In this document: positions 7,243 through 14,257 of the stretch, piece by piece | Layout of the letters: each line of letters starts with the position of its first letter | How positions within the stretch are numbered: the first letter of the stretch is position 1 | DNA from: a virus | Reading direction: 5' to 3' (one strand) | Virus record (IMG/VR): IMGVR_UViG_3300046694_000629 | Coordinates: 1-57,090 of that record | Length of the DNA: 57,090 bases | Made by a program: the position numbers and the translations under genes | Notes under the pieces: generated by a model | Database searches by the model: none | What the model was told of the DNA's origin: nothing | The model's input: the letters and a program-made list of their open reading frames with translations, nothing else

Positions 7243-7806
7243 ATGTCTGGAAGCGTCAGCGGAGAAACGAGACTGTTCACGTACACGTTTTTCCATGTAG
7301 GTGCCAGAGCAGCCTTGACGTCAGCGGAAAGTGGAGAAGAAGGGCAGACGTATCACTTATTGAATGCCTTGATACTATCCAGCTTCCTCGTCGAGGCGTA
7401 CTGCAATCACCTAGGCGAACTGCGCGGATACGCCCAGTGGAATGACAAGAAAGACCGTACGTCTATCTGGAGCAAATACAAGCTTCTTAGGCAGAAGGTT
7501 GGTTTACGTGCTTCCAGCATCGAAGAGTCTTACCCTGAGGTTGCCGCTGCGATAAATTTTCGAAACGAAATGGCGCACGGTAGAACCGAAACTCACAATT
7601 TTTCGGCGGAAACTGAAGACATGATTTGGCCACATCAACAGCAGTTTCCTGTTGGGTGGCAGACCAGTCTAACGACCTCCAACGTGAGAGCCTGTTTCGA
7701 TGCTTGCCGCGCAATGATCTATGAGCTTCACGAAGAAGCAGGACTAGGGGGCCATCCCTTCAGCAAAATGTCATCGAGTCAAATGAGGTTCACTGCCGGC
7801 AAGTAG
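7243..7806 (+). CDS. HEPN-like protein (RNxxxH motif), candidate RNase
   Basis: A 187-residue helical protein. Residues 107-112 read RNEMAH within INFRNEMAHGRTE, an exact RNxxxH motif of the type that forms the active site of HEPN ribonucleases. It is preceded by helical segments (LLNALILSSFLVEAYCNHLGEL; SKYKLLRQKVGL), as in HEPN four-helix bundles. No partner antitoxin is adjacent: the next rightward gene (7900) encodes a short unknown protein that could be tested as one. It lies in the accessory island with the DUF2971 and membrane genes. RNase activity is inferred from the motif, and HEPN proteins with scaffolding roles also exist. Confidence 0.6.
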   Translation: MSGSVSGETRLFTYTFFHVGARAALTSAESGEEGQTYHLLNALILSSFLVEAYCNHLGELRGYAQWNDKKDRTSIWSKYKLLRQKVGLRASSIEESYPEVAAAINFRNEMAHGRTETHNFSAETEDMIWPHQQQFPVGWQTSLTTSNVRACFDACRAMIYELHEEAGLGGHPFSKMSSSQMRFTAGK

Positions 7807-7899
7807 CGCTAGTAGTCGCGCTCTGTGACCGGTGGTGGCAATTTGGTTTGGGTTGGGGTATTACGGGTGACCGGCATGGGGTCGGGTCAAGGAGAGAAA

Positions 7900-8139
7900 A
7901 TGAGTCATAAAACGCGTGTTAAATTCACAATTAAAGAAACAGATAACGGGACTCCCTACCTATATATGGAGGCTCTCGACAATATTCCTAATTTTCCGAA
8001 AGAACCCCCAGCTTTCGATCTTCCGCCTGGCACAGACATGGAAAAGGCAACGGAGATCGCAAATTACTTGAACAGCAATTTGGCCGCCTATCGTCCAGAG
8101 CCAACTAAACCATCTCATGGCTGGCAGACGATGGATTAA
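7900..8139 (+). CDS. Small protein downstream of the HEPN-like gene
   Basis: A 79-residue protein, MSHKTRVKFTIKETDNG..., with an acidic, proline-rich centre (NIPNFPKEPPAFDLPPG) and a C-terminal helix (TDMEKATEIANYLNSNLAAY). GGAGAG lies five bases before the ATG at 7900; a longer in-frame start at 7825 lacks a ribosome-binding site. It follows the HEPN-like gene in the same direction by 93 bases, so co-transcription is possible. The last 35 bases overlap the convergent gene at 8105. No family recognised. Confidence 0.62.
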   Translation: MSHKTRVKFTIKETDNGTPYLYMEALDNIPNFPKEPPAFDLPPGTDMEKATEIANYLNSNLAAYRPEPTKPSHGWQTMD

Positions 8140-8467
8140 GGGGCTTTTCCGGTGGCATTATTTCGTCGCCGGGATCTTTTCTGATTTCATTCAGGCTTTG
8201 ATTATGAAAGTCTCGCGCCACGTTTTCGCTAATAACAATTTCGTGGCGCGCTTTCAGCGCCTCCCGCGCACCGTCACGCCCAAGCGAATGGACGTAACGC
8301 AGGCAGCCCTCAATCACTGAAGCTTGTTCGGTGTCCTCGTTCCAGACCATGAGCTCTTCCAGCTTCTGCCGCGTGCCGATCCTGCAACGGTGACGCAACT
8401 CCTTCTCGTCGAACGCGATCCGCTTGAGCGCGGCCTTCGCCGATCGCTCTTGTCCACTCTTGGCCAT
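8105..8467 (-). CDS. Early-left phage protein, possible DNA-binding
   Basis: A 120-residue basic protein (MAKSGQERSAKAALKRIAFDEK). The segment RCRIGTRQKLEELMVWNEDTEQASVIEGCLRYVHSLGRDGA reads like a strand plus two helices, a ribbon-helix-helix-like layout. AGAGGT precedes the ATG by six bases. It follows the HTH gene 8540-9061 in the same direction. DNA binding is a suggestion from pattern only. Confidence 0.68.
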   Translation of the reverse strand: MAKSGQERSAKAALKRIAFDEKELRHRCRIGTRQKLEELMVWNEDTEQASVIEGCLRYVHSLGRDGAREALKARHEIVISENVARDFHNQSLNEIRKDPGDEIMPPEKPLNPSSASHEMV

Positions 8468-8539
8468 GGCCTACCTCTTCAATTCCGCTGGCCGGCAAGT
8501 GCAGCCAGGTCTGTCGTTTGCGTTGTTGGGGTCTTCGTT

Positions 8540-9061
8540 TCATCGGAATGCGTTTTTCTGCTTTGGGTAGTCGATCTCGTAGTCATCGATCAGGCGGTAA
8601 AGAAGGCTGGAGCTGATGCCGACCGAGTCGCAGCACTGCTGCCGGCTGGCGCCTTTGGCGATGCATTCCTTGATCTGCGTGACCAAAAGCTCTTCCAATT
8701 CGGCAGAGACGCGGTTGTGAGACGTGCCGACCTTGTGCCGGACCTCAAACTTTATGGCGTACCGGGAGGCGATCCCTCGCAGCGTGCCGAGTGATAAGCC
8801 TTCCTTTTTGCAAATCTCCACTCGGGAAAGCGTCTTGGCCATCTCTCGGATACGGGCTACTTGCTCGCTCGTTTCGACCTTCAATGCAGGGCGCTGGAAG
8901 ATCGGAGGCTGACGACGTTCGGAAGTGGTTTTGTGTTTGATCGGCGCTGGCGCCGGCTCGACGATTTTTCCGCCTGAAGCCAGAAACTGGGCAATCTGCG
9001 CCGACAGATCGGTCGCATCATGGCGCCGTCTTTCGACTTCGTTGAGGTGGTTGCTGATCAT
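8540..9061 (-). CDS. Phage protein with two helix-turn-helix-like segments
   Basis: A 173-residue protein with two helix-turn-helix-like stretches: about 74-100 (TLSRVEICKKEGLSLGTLRGIASRY) and about 130-160 (CIAKGASRQQCCDSVGISSSLLYRLI). The N-terminal 60 residues are probably disordered (EPAPAPIKHKTTSERRQPP). It lies three bases downstream of the YqaJ nuclease gene and should be co-transcribed with the recombination genes. Such proteins often act as local regulators or DNA adaptors; no specific family identified. Confidence 0.7.
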   Translation of the reverse strand: MISNHLNEVERRRHDATDLSAQIAQFLASGGKIVEPAPAPIKHKTTSERRQPPIFQRPALKVETSEQVARIREMAKTLSRVEICKKEGLSLGTLRGIASRYAIKFEVRHKVGTSHNRVSAELEELLVTQIKECIAKGASRQQCCDSVGISSSLLYRLIDDYEIDYPKQKNAFR

Positions 9062-9063
9062 AA

Positions 9064-9732
9064 TCAGGCTCCTAATCTATGGGCTTGCGCCCGCGCTTTA
9101 TCCGCGACTTCATCAACCATCCGGCCAAGCTCCAGATTGAACTGGACCAGCTCTTGGTGAAGCATCGCGATGTACTCGTCATCGCGCTTAATGGTTTCGA
9201 TGTACAGGCGGCAGTCTTCATCTTGGCGAGGATCGAATGACAGGAAATCCCACCATTCCCGGCCCGTGACGAACATGCAGCCCTGAACCTGCGGCTTGTG
9301 CTCATCGGGCATGCCTTCGAGCCAGGTGCGGACGTGGACGGCCTCATTGAATGGGCACTTTGACTCAATGCCCCCGTCATCGCCGATCAAGCCGTCCGGC
9401 GAACACCCCAGCCAGTCGTATTTTGGGTGAACAACAAAGCCTGATTTGATAACGCTATTGCCGGTCAGGATTTCGTAAAAGTCGTGACTCGACTGCTCGA
9501 CTTCCGTACCCCAGGCCATCGACTTGCTGCTGACTGAATGCTTCGACCTGTTAGCCAGGCGCTCAAAGGCCAGCTCGCGCATGTAGGTGGTGCGGGCCGC
9601 AAGCGGCTTGCGTTTGCCATGCTTGTCTCGATCACCCCAAGCAATTACATCCTTGAATCTGCTGGCTGTTAGGCGTCCGCTGCGGTCCTGATGCCACTGC
9701 TCGGTGCGCTGAAGGTCTACCGAGGCGTTCAT
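9064..9732 (-). CDS. YqaJ/lambda-Exo-type recombination exonuclease
   Basis: A 222-residue PD-(D/E)XK nuclease of the YqaJ viral recombinase family, expected to resect double-stranded ends so that the RecT partner can load on single strands. It opens TEQWHQDRSGRLTASRFKDV as in the family. Catalytic candidates are Glu77 or Glu79 (WGTEVE), Asp113 (CSPDG), Glu123 and Lys125 (IESKCP). Its ATG overlaps the stop of recT as ATGA, so the two are translationally coupled, matching the Red/RecET partnership. Confident. Confidence 0.92.
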   Translation of the reverse strand: MNASVDLQRTEQWHQDRSGRLTASRFKDVIAWGDRDKHGKRKPLAARTTYMRELAFERLANRSKHSVSSKSMAWGTEVEQSSHDFYEILTGNSVIKSGFVVHPKYDWLGCSPDGLIGDDGGIESKCPFNEAVHVRTWLEGMPDEHKPQVQGCMFVTGREWWDFLSFDPRQDEDCRLYIETIKRDDEYIAMLHQELVQFNLELGRMVDEVADKARAQAHRLGA

Positions 9733-10709
9733 TGCGTGCCTTCCTGAAGATCGCTGTCGGCATTGACGTCCGAGCCTTCGTTGAGGGTTGTGAACTCCGC
9801 CTCGATGGTCTGTGCAATCGATTTCAGCTCACCATGACGAGTGACGCCAATAGCGCCGCGCTGCTGCGGCTTGAGCGCCTTCCAGGCCTTTTCGTAACCC
9901 TCAATACCTTGCTCTTGAGCGACCTTTTTCAATTGCTCGAACAAGTCTGTAGTTGCGTCGGTAGTGTCGCCTTGAGGAACTGACGCGGCGCCCACGTCTG
10001 CTGGCTTTTCGTTGGTAGATCTTGGGGTAACGTCTGTTTCCGGAAGCGTATAGCCGTCGTCCAGTTCGTCGCGGGTGTACACGCCCAAGATCACGTCAGG
10101 GCAATACAGGCGAGCCCATTTTTTGAGGGCTAGATAAGCGATCTGCTGCTTTGGGTCGTCCGCCCACAGCGTCGAGTTCCGAGTGCGCGCCTGAGTCATC
10201 AGCGTGGTCAGTTCGCGAGGCGAGTCCTCGCCCACGAAAGTAGCCCAGACCCGGACGCCAAGCCCTTTTTCGTCATTTATGTTCCAGTTTGGGACGCGAT
10301 ACTTCTTTGGCTGTCCGTGGTCATCCGTTTGTTTTTTGCTTTCGATTTCACGGAAGTTGCCAATGATCTTGTCCCAGTCGCCAAACCAGTCGTAATGGAT
10401 TCGATCAATGGTTGGCGCTCGCGTGGTGATGACCGCATTGACCAGCTGTGCTTCGTAGCTCAGTTGGCCACCGTTGACGATGAACGTCTTCTGCGCCACC
10501 TGGAAGGGGTTCATGCCCCATTGCATGGACTGCATGATCACCGCCATGCAATCGGCAGTGTTGCCGTGAAAGTGTTTCGGCAGAGTGGTTTTGCCGCCCG
10601 CCATGATTCCCGCGAGCTCGGTCATCGACTGCATGCTGTCGCGGTTGAGGATCAGCCCTGTGGGGCTGGTGTCCATTGGTACGGTAGCAATCTGGGTTTG
10701 AGCGTTCAT
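9729..10709 (-). CDS. recT: RecT-family single-strand annealing protein
   Basis: A 326-residue RecT-like protein. Recognisable segments are ELAGIMAGGKTTLPKHFHG, CMAVIMQSMQWGMNPFQVAQ and TFIVNGGQLSYEAQLVNAVI at about 35-95, then GVRVWAT and a long acidic C-terminal region. It would coat and anneal single-stranded DNA made by the neighbouring exonuclease for phage recombination and replication. I choose the ATG at 10709 (MNAQTQ) because GGAG lies six bases before it; an ATG four codons upstream is unlikely. A hairpin (GCCGAC/GTCGGC) lies just upstream of its ribosome-binding site. Confidence 0.93.
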   Translation of the reverse strand: MNAQTQIATVPMDTSPTGLILNRDSMQSMTELAGIMAGGKTTLPKHFHGNTADCMAVIMQSMQWGMNPFQVAQKTFIVNGGQLSYEAQLVNAVITTRAPTIDRIHYDWFGDWDKIIGNFREIESKKQTDDHGQPKKYRVPNWNINDEKGLGVRVWATFVGEDSPRELTTLMTQARTRNSTLWADDPKQQIAYLALKKWARLYCPDVILGVYTRDELDDGYTLPETDVTPRSTNEKPADVGAASVPQGDTTDATTDLFEQLKKVAQEQGIEGYEKAWKALKPQQRGAIGVTRHGELKSIAQTIEAEFTTLNEGSDVNADSDLQEGTQ

Positions 10710-10764
10710 TGCGGACTCCATAGCCGACGACTTTGGTCGGCCTCCGGGGTGATTTCAGGGTTCT

Positions 10765-11928
10765 TTAGAACGACAGGGCGCGAAGCCAGGCAGAAGCCTC
10801 GTCATTGCTGACACAGAAGGCCATGGCCACGACCTCGACCACTTCGCTGGCGCTCGGGATGTTCGAATCTGCGAGATCAACTGCTGCTGGGGTTGGATCA
10901 ACTTCCGGCACAACCGCTGGCGCTGCGTCGGCAACCACTGGAGCCGATACGACAACTGCAGCCGAAGCGGGGGCGGCAGCCTGGGCGCGCAGGCGAGCCA
11001 GTTCTTCCTGGTCGCGCTGATACTGGGCGTCGCGTTCGCGCTGCTTACGTTGTTGCTCTTCCTGCTGCTCACGCTGCTGGCGTTGCTGTGCTTCCATGTC
11101 GCGACGTTGCTGGTCCAGATCGTCCTGCTGCTTCTTCAAGCGCAAACGATCTTCTTCGGCGCGTTGCTTGCGCAATTCCTCGGCTTCAACGTCGGCGAGG
11201 CGTTGCTTTTCACGCAACTCGTCGAGCTCTTTTTGCTGGGCCAGCAGCTTGGCGGCAGCTTCTTCGCGCTCAACGGCAGACCTGTGAAGCGTTTCCAACT
11301 GCTCAATGGCGTTGTCGCGAGCGATGGTGCCTTCAGCTTCGAACTCGGCATATTCCTCGGGCAGGATCACCAACTCTTTGACGTTCTGCAGGACGTTCGC
11401 AACATCGGCAGCGCTACGGCTTGCGTAGGCAGCAGCGACGGAGCTGAACCGCGTGATTTTTGCCCGGATGCCTTCGACACGTTCGGCCTCGACACGCTCG
11501 CGCTCGGCCTTCGCATCAGCTACGCGCTTTTCTTCGGCCTTGATGGCTTCGTCGACAGGCGCCTCAATCGCCAGCACTCGATCCTTCAGCGCCTCGCCGA
11601 ACTCCTTTACCTGGTTGACCCGAGCCTGGGCATCTTTGACTTTCTGCTGGTAAGGAACGAGTGCAGTCTTCGTGGTGTTCGCCAAGGCGTAACGCACGTC
11701 GCGGATGTCGACACGAACTTCCTTCGCGTTGGCCAAACCTTCACTGGTCGAGCAGTCAACGACCAGCTTCGCGTAAGTCGTTTCCAAGCGAACGATCTGT
11801 TCTTCGTGCGGGCGATACTCAGCGATGTCGGTGACGGCAACTGTGGGGGCGACAGAGTTCTTTGCGTTTTCGGCCACGTTTATTTCGATGGATTCCTGCG
11901 AAGGTGCTTGTTGGGCTTTTGCGGACAT
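10765..11928 (-). CDS. Coiled-coil phage protein upstream of recT
   Basis: A 387-residue protein with three parts: an N-terminal region (residues 30-130, DIAEYRPHEEQIVRLE through TKTALVPYQQKVKDAQARVNQ), a long charged coiled coil at about 215-315 rich in Gln, Arg and Glu (QRRDMEAQQRQQREQQEEQ), and a short C-terminal domain after an Ala/Pro/Val linker (SEVVEVVAMAFCVSNDEASAW). AAGGAACC precedes the ATG. Genes like this commonly sit next to recT in Pseudomonas phages. It may help the recombination pair, but that is inference from position. Confidence 0.75.
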   Translation of the reverse strand: MSAKAQQAPSQESIEINVAENAKNSVAPTVAVTDIAEYRPHEEQIVRLETTYAKLVVDCSTSEGLANAKEVRVDIRDVRYALANTTKTALVPYQQKVKDAQARVNQVKEFGEALKDRVLAIEAPVDEAIKAEEKRVADAKAERERVEAERVEGIRAKITRFSSVAAAYASRSAADVANVLQNVKELVILPEEYAEFEAEGTIARDNAIEQLETLHRSAVEREEAAAKLLAQQKELDELREKQRLADVEAEELRKQRAEEDRLRLKKQQDDLDQQRRDMEAQQRQQREQQEEQQRKQRERDAQYQRDQEELARLRAQAAAPASAAVVVSAPVVADAAPAVVPEVDPTPAAVDLADSNIPSASEVVEVVAMAFCVSNDEASAWLRALSF

Positions 11929-11971
11929 GACGGTTCCTTGCCTCGACGTGCGCGGCGTTTGAATGCTTTGT

Positions 11972-12097
11972 TTATTGGGTGATTGGTGCGACGCGGTCGG
12001 CGAGGGCGCTGAGCAGCATCAGGAAGGTGATGAGGGATATTGCGGAGAACGACCCGCGCCAGATCAGCACGCGGCGTGCCCATTGGCGACTGGTCAC
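11972..12097 (-). CDS. 41-residue membrane micro-protein
   Basis: Reading leftward from a GTG at 12097: 41 codons to a TAA at 11972. It opens with basic residues (VTSRQWARRVLIWRG), then a hydrophobic segment (FSAISLITFLMLLSALAD) that would span the inner membrane. The start overlaps the stop of the upstream HTH gene as GTGA. It is the last of a chain of four genes joined by four-base overlaps. Function unknown. Confidence 0.6.
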   Translation of the reverse strand: MTSRQWARRVLIWRGSFSAISLITFLMLLSALADRVAPITQ

Positions 12098-12270
12098 GCC
12101 GACTTCTCCAGGCTAAGCAGGCGTTCGCCGAGAGTGATCTGCGCCGCGACGCGATCCCGGTTGGTTCCGGTAATTGAAGCGATCTCACTCAGGGTATTGC
12201 CATCACGTCTAAGCCTGGCGCAGCGCTTAGCCGCGGCCTGCTGGCGCCTCTTCGCGCCTTCTCCGCTCAC
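12094..12270 (-). CDS. Small helix-turn-helix-like protein
   Basis: A 58-residue basic protein. The segment CARLRRDGNTLSEIASITG-TNRDRVAAQI is a probable helix-turn-helix. I choose the GTG at 12270 because it overlaps the stop of the preceding micro-gene as GTGA; longer in-frame starts at 12309 or 12378 have no ribosome-binding site and would overlap that micro-gene. Likely a local DNA-binding regulator; target unknown. Confidence 0.6.
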   Translation of the reverse strand: MSGEGAKRRQQAAAKRCARLRRDGNTLSEIASITGTNRDRVAAQITLGERLLSLEKSA

Positions 12271-12392
12271 CGCAACACCCGGTAGGTAGTCGAATGCGGC
12301 ACTTGGCATACGCCGGACGATTCGCGTGAAGTGATGTAAGCCGCCATGACGGCAACCAGCAATGTGGCGAGACCCCAATAGGCGAGCTTCAT
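12267..12392 (-). CDS. 41-residue membrane micro-protein
   Basis: Leftward from the ATG at 12392: MKLAYWGLATLLVAVMAAYI then TSRESSGVCQVPHSTTYRV and a stop at 12267. The first 20 residues form a membrane segment or an uncleaved signal; one cysteine follows. It overlaps both neighbours by four bases (ATGA at its start, GTGA at its end). Small hydrophobic proteins of this kind are frequent in phage early operons. Function unknown. Confidence 0.6.
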   Translation of the reverse strand: MKLAYWGLATLLVAVMAAYITSRESSGVCQVPHSTTYRVLR

Positions 12393-12583
12393 GAACGAAC
12401 CCTCACAGCGATGCGCCCGCCCTTCATAGTCGGGGCCAAGCGCTGCGGGAGGCTAGAAACCAGCTCCTCACGCTTGCGACCGATCACCTCATTGAAGGGA
12501 AGGCCGAAGCCGAGAATGGCGATGCGTCGCTCGATGTCGTCGAGTTGTTCATCGACCAGCGATTTAATTGGTGGTGTCGTCAT
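12389..12583 (-). CDS. Small phage protein in the coupled early chain
   Basis: A 64-residue protein, MTTPPIKSLVDEQLDDIERR..., with an acidic helical first half (LVDEQLDDIERRIAIL) and a basic C-terminus (MKGGRIAVRVRS). Its ATG overlaps the stop of the upstream gene as ATGA and its stop overlaps the next ATG. No family recognised. Confidence 0.68.
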   Translation of the reverse strand: MTTPPIKSLVDEQLDDIERRIAILGFGLPFNEVIGRKREELVSSLPQRLAPTMKGGRIAVRVRS

Positions 12584-12813
12584 GCTGCAGCTCCTTGCTT
12601 GATCGATTCGTTGTAGGAGGCGTAGATCTGGTCGATGTGCGCCCGGTAATACCGGTGCTCGTCGTTATTGATGGCGCGGAGGAGAAAGGCGAGGGTGATA
12701 GCCGAAGTCGCTGCGGCGCTGGCGTTGGGCTTGCCGAGGTCGCGAATCATAAATTCGATCTCGCCCTCGATCCATGCGATCGCTGTTTGGTGGTCGCGTT
12801 GCTGTTCGTTCAT
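12580..12813 (-). CDS. Small helical phage protein
   Basis: A 77-residue all-helical protein (MNEQQRDHQTAIAWIEGEIE; ITLAFLLRAINNDEHRYYRAHIDQIY). I use the ATG at 12813 because it overlaps the stop of the upstream gene as ATGA; an ATG four codons earlier lies inside that gene. No catalytic motif. Part of the coupled chain from 13046 to 11972. Confidence 0.68.
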   Translation of the reverse strand: MNEQQRDHQTAIAWIEGEIEFMIRDLGKPNASAAATSAITLAFLLRAINNDEHRYYRAHIDQIYASYNESIKQGAAA

Positions 12814-13046
12814 TTCAGCCCCCAAAATTCGCCATAGGCTTCGACTGCCCCGGCGATGCGTTTGGCTATTGCCTTGCGGTCGATCAGCTCCTGAGCTGCG
12901 GCCAGTTCCTGCATTTGCGTGCGCTTCAGTGCGGCAGCTTCGTAGTCGTGAAACTCTTCAGGCTGCGGCGCTTTCGGTCGCCCCCAGTCGTCGTAGCGCC
13001 TGTCCCACTCTCGGGCCTGAGCACTGTCTGCATAGCTGGTTGCCAT
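12810..13046 (-). CDS. Small helical phage protein, first gene of the coupled chain
   Basis: A 78-residue protein starting MATSYADSAQAREWDRRYD with a helical C-terminal half (EEFHDYEAAALKRTQMQELA, then DRKAIAKRIAGAVEAYGEF). GGAGG lies seven bases before the ATG at 13046, the best initiation signal of this chain, so ribosomes probably load here and pass through the five four-base-overlap genes downstream. Function unknown. Confidence 0.68.
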   Translation of the reverse strand: MATSYADSAQAREWDRRYDDWGRPKAPQPEEFHDYEAAALKRTQMQELAAAQELIDRKAIAKRIAGAVEAYGEFWGLK

Positions 13047-13506
13047 GGTCGCCTCCGTGGTGGCGGGTGTTGATCCAACAAAACTCGGATGCACTCATCC
13101 GCTCCGCTGGTTGCCGTTGGGCGCGGAGGGGAGTGCATTCGGGTGGTGTCGGGGAAGTGATGCCGGTTACGTCTCCGGCGCCAGCCTCTGCTGGCCGTGG
13201 CCCAGGGTTTTGAGTCCCTGTGCTACTGGGCACTACGGGACTTGATGCAGGTGGGCGGTTATAGGCCGCAGTTTCGTCCGCATCGGCCTGCACTCAACCC
13301 AAGCTACTTATGGGCGGCCTGCCAGCCACGTTATGGCAGTAACGCTGAGTGCAGACCGATGCGCTCTCATAGAGAGGATCGGGCGGTTAACGACAGACTG
13401 TGCTGACACCTGTTTTTGCAGGGGCAGGCTCCCTGTTTCCTCGCTTTCCACCGTCGTGGGAAAACCATATGCTGCGATTTCCACAGTCGAGATAAGGAAT
13501 ATCTGT
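13047..13506. other. Non-coding stretch between divergent genes
   Basis: About 460 bases separate the leftward chain (start 13046) from the rightward gene at 13507. Open frames here have no ribosome-binding sites and look like chance. A 6-bp hairpin (GCCAGC at 13180-13185 and GCTGGC at 13190-13195) is the only clear structure I see. Promoters for one or both flanking genes are expected here, but I could not pick out convincing hexamers. Confidence 0.5.
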
Positions 13507-13797
13507 ATGACGCAATACTTGGTACGAGTTGAACTGTTCGGAGCCAATGCCAACGGCTATGAAGACCTTCACGAGTCGATGAAAGCTTTAGGTCTGAAAA
13601 GAACCGTCGTATTCGACGATGGCAAAAATTACGCGATGCCCATCGGCACCTACTTTGGAGATAGCGGCCTAGGCCTTGAAGTATTGAGAGAAAGAGTGAG
13701 TAACGCTTCAAAGCCGCTATCCCCAACAAAGGATGCAGCAGTCTTCACTTGCGCAATTCAACCTGGCCAGTGGTCGGCGTTTCTCTACCTCGCTTGA
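13507..13797 (+). CDS. GhoS-like / DUF2622-like small protein
   Basis: A 96-residue protein, MTQYLVRVELFGANANGYED, then LHESMKALGLKRTVVFDDGKNY, MPIGTY and LEVLRERVSNA. The opening beta strand, the helix with LHESM, and the T-Y-x-x-x-x segment resemble the ferredoxin-like DUF2622/GhoS family (GhoS is the RNase antitoxin of the E. coli type V pair GhoT/GhoS). AAGGA precedes the ATG by nine bases. No GhoT-like toxin is next to it. It is the only rightward gene inside the early-left operon. Family assignment is from pattern memory and is moderate. Confidence 0.55.
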   Translation: MTQYLVRVELFGANANGYEDLHESMKALGLKRTVVFDDGKNYAMPIGTYFGDSGLGLEVLRERVSNASKPLSPTKDAAVFTCAIQPGQWSAFLYLA

Positions 13798-13955
13798 GTT
13801 GGACCACCAGCTCGACCATTACCTTTCGGCGTGTTCAGGGCGTGCAGCTTGAGCACGCCTATCACCGACTTGAAAGCGATATCAAAGCTGGCGCCCATCT
13901 CGCTTGCCACTTCCTGCACCAACTCTTGAATTTGTTTAGCTTGGTCTTCGTTCAT
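13785..13955 (-). CDS. Small phage protein with hairpin leader
   Basis: A 56-residue protein, MNEDQAKQIQELVQEVASEM..., then GASFDIAFKSVIGVLKLHAL and a Gly/Pro tail. GGAG lies ten bases before the ATG at 13955, preceded by a conserved hairpin leader (13956-14012). Its last 13 bases overlap the convergent gene ending at 13797. Unknown function. Confidence 0.6.
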   Translation of the reverse strand: MNEDQAKQIQELVQEVASEMGASFDIAFKSVIGVLKLHALNTPKGNGRAGGPTQAR

Positions 13956-14012
13956 CGTCTTGATCTCCGTTGATTTCCCGTCTGGCCCTGTCGCCAAGGC
14001 CAGCCAGTGAAA
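13956..14012 (-). promoter_or_regulatory. Hairpin-plus-SD leader, copy 1
   Basis: Read leftward this contains ATTTCACTGG, a hairpin (CTGGCC at 13982-13987 with GGCCAG at 13998-14003), GGGAAATCAACGGAG, then the ATG at 13955. Two further leaders at 14193-14250 and 15067-15120 share the same order of elements with different stem sequences, which points to a conserved RNA structure and not simple duplication. Confidence 0.55.
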
Positions 14013-14192
14013 TCAGTCGTTGAACCCTGGCTTTTCACCGAGGCGTTTTTGGCGCTCAGCCACCATCGCTTCGGAATAGTCGAAAGCGGCAGCGGCGATC
14101 TCTTCGGGTGAAGCAGGGGTTGAGCGAGCAAGAAGCCCAAGCATCGCGGCGATGGCGATACCTTCTTTGTCTTCAAATTCTGCGCGAGTCAT
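14013..14192 (-). CDS. 59-residue phage protein
   Basis: Leftward from the ATG at 14192 this reads MTRAEFEDKEGIAIAAMLGL, then LARSTPASPEEIAAAAFDYS and ends QKRLGEKPGFND before the TGA at 14013. GGAG lies eight bases before the ATG. The protein is mostly helical and acidic. It carries the second copy of the hairpin leader. Small enough to be missed by length cut-offs, but the ribosome-binding site and composition support it. Function unknown. Confidence 0.62.
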   Translation of the reverse strand: MTRAEFEDKEGIAIAAMLGLLARSTPASPEEIAAAAFDYSEAMVAERQKRLGEKPGFND

Positions 14193-14250
14193 GGTGTTGC
14201 TCCGTTCGGTTGTTTTCCCAATGCACCCGTCACCAGGTGCATCAGTGAAA
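14193..14250 (-). promoter_or_regulatory. Hairpin-plus-SD leader, copy 2
   Basis: Read leftward: TTTCACTG, a 7-bp perfect hairpin (ATGCACC at 14221-14227 with GGTGCAT at 14236-14242), GGGAAAACAACCGAACGGAG, then the start of the 59-residue gene. Same element order as copies 1 and 3. Confidence 0.55.
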
Positions 14251-14257
14251 AGACCGA

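Noticed and set aside
8310-8543. Leftward 77-codon frame starting with an ATGA overlap at 8543
   Set aside because: It overlaps the better supported gene 8105-8467 in another frame, has an unusual Arg/Gln/Gly-rich composition and no ribosome-binding site of its own.
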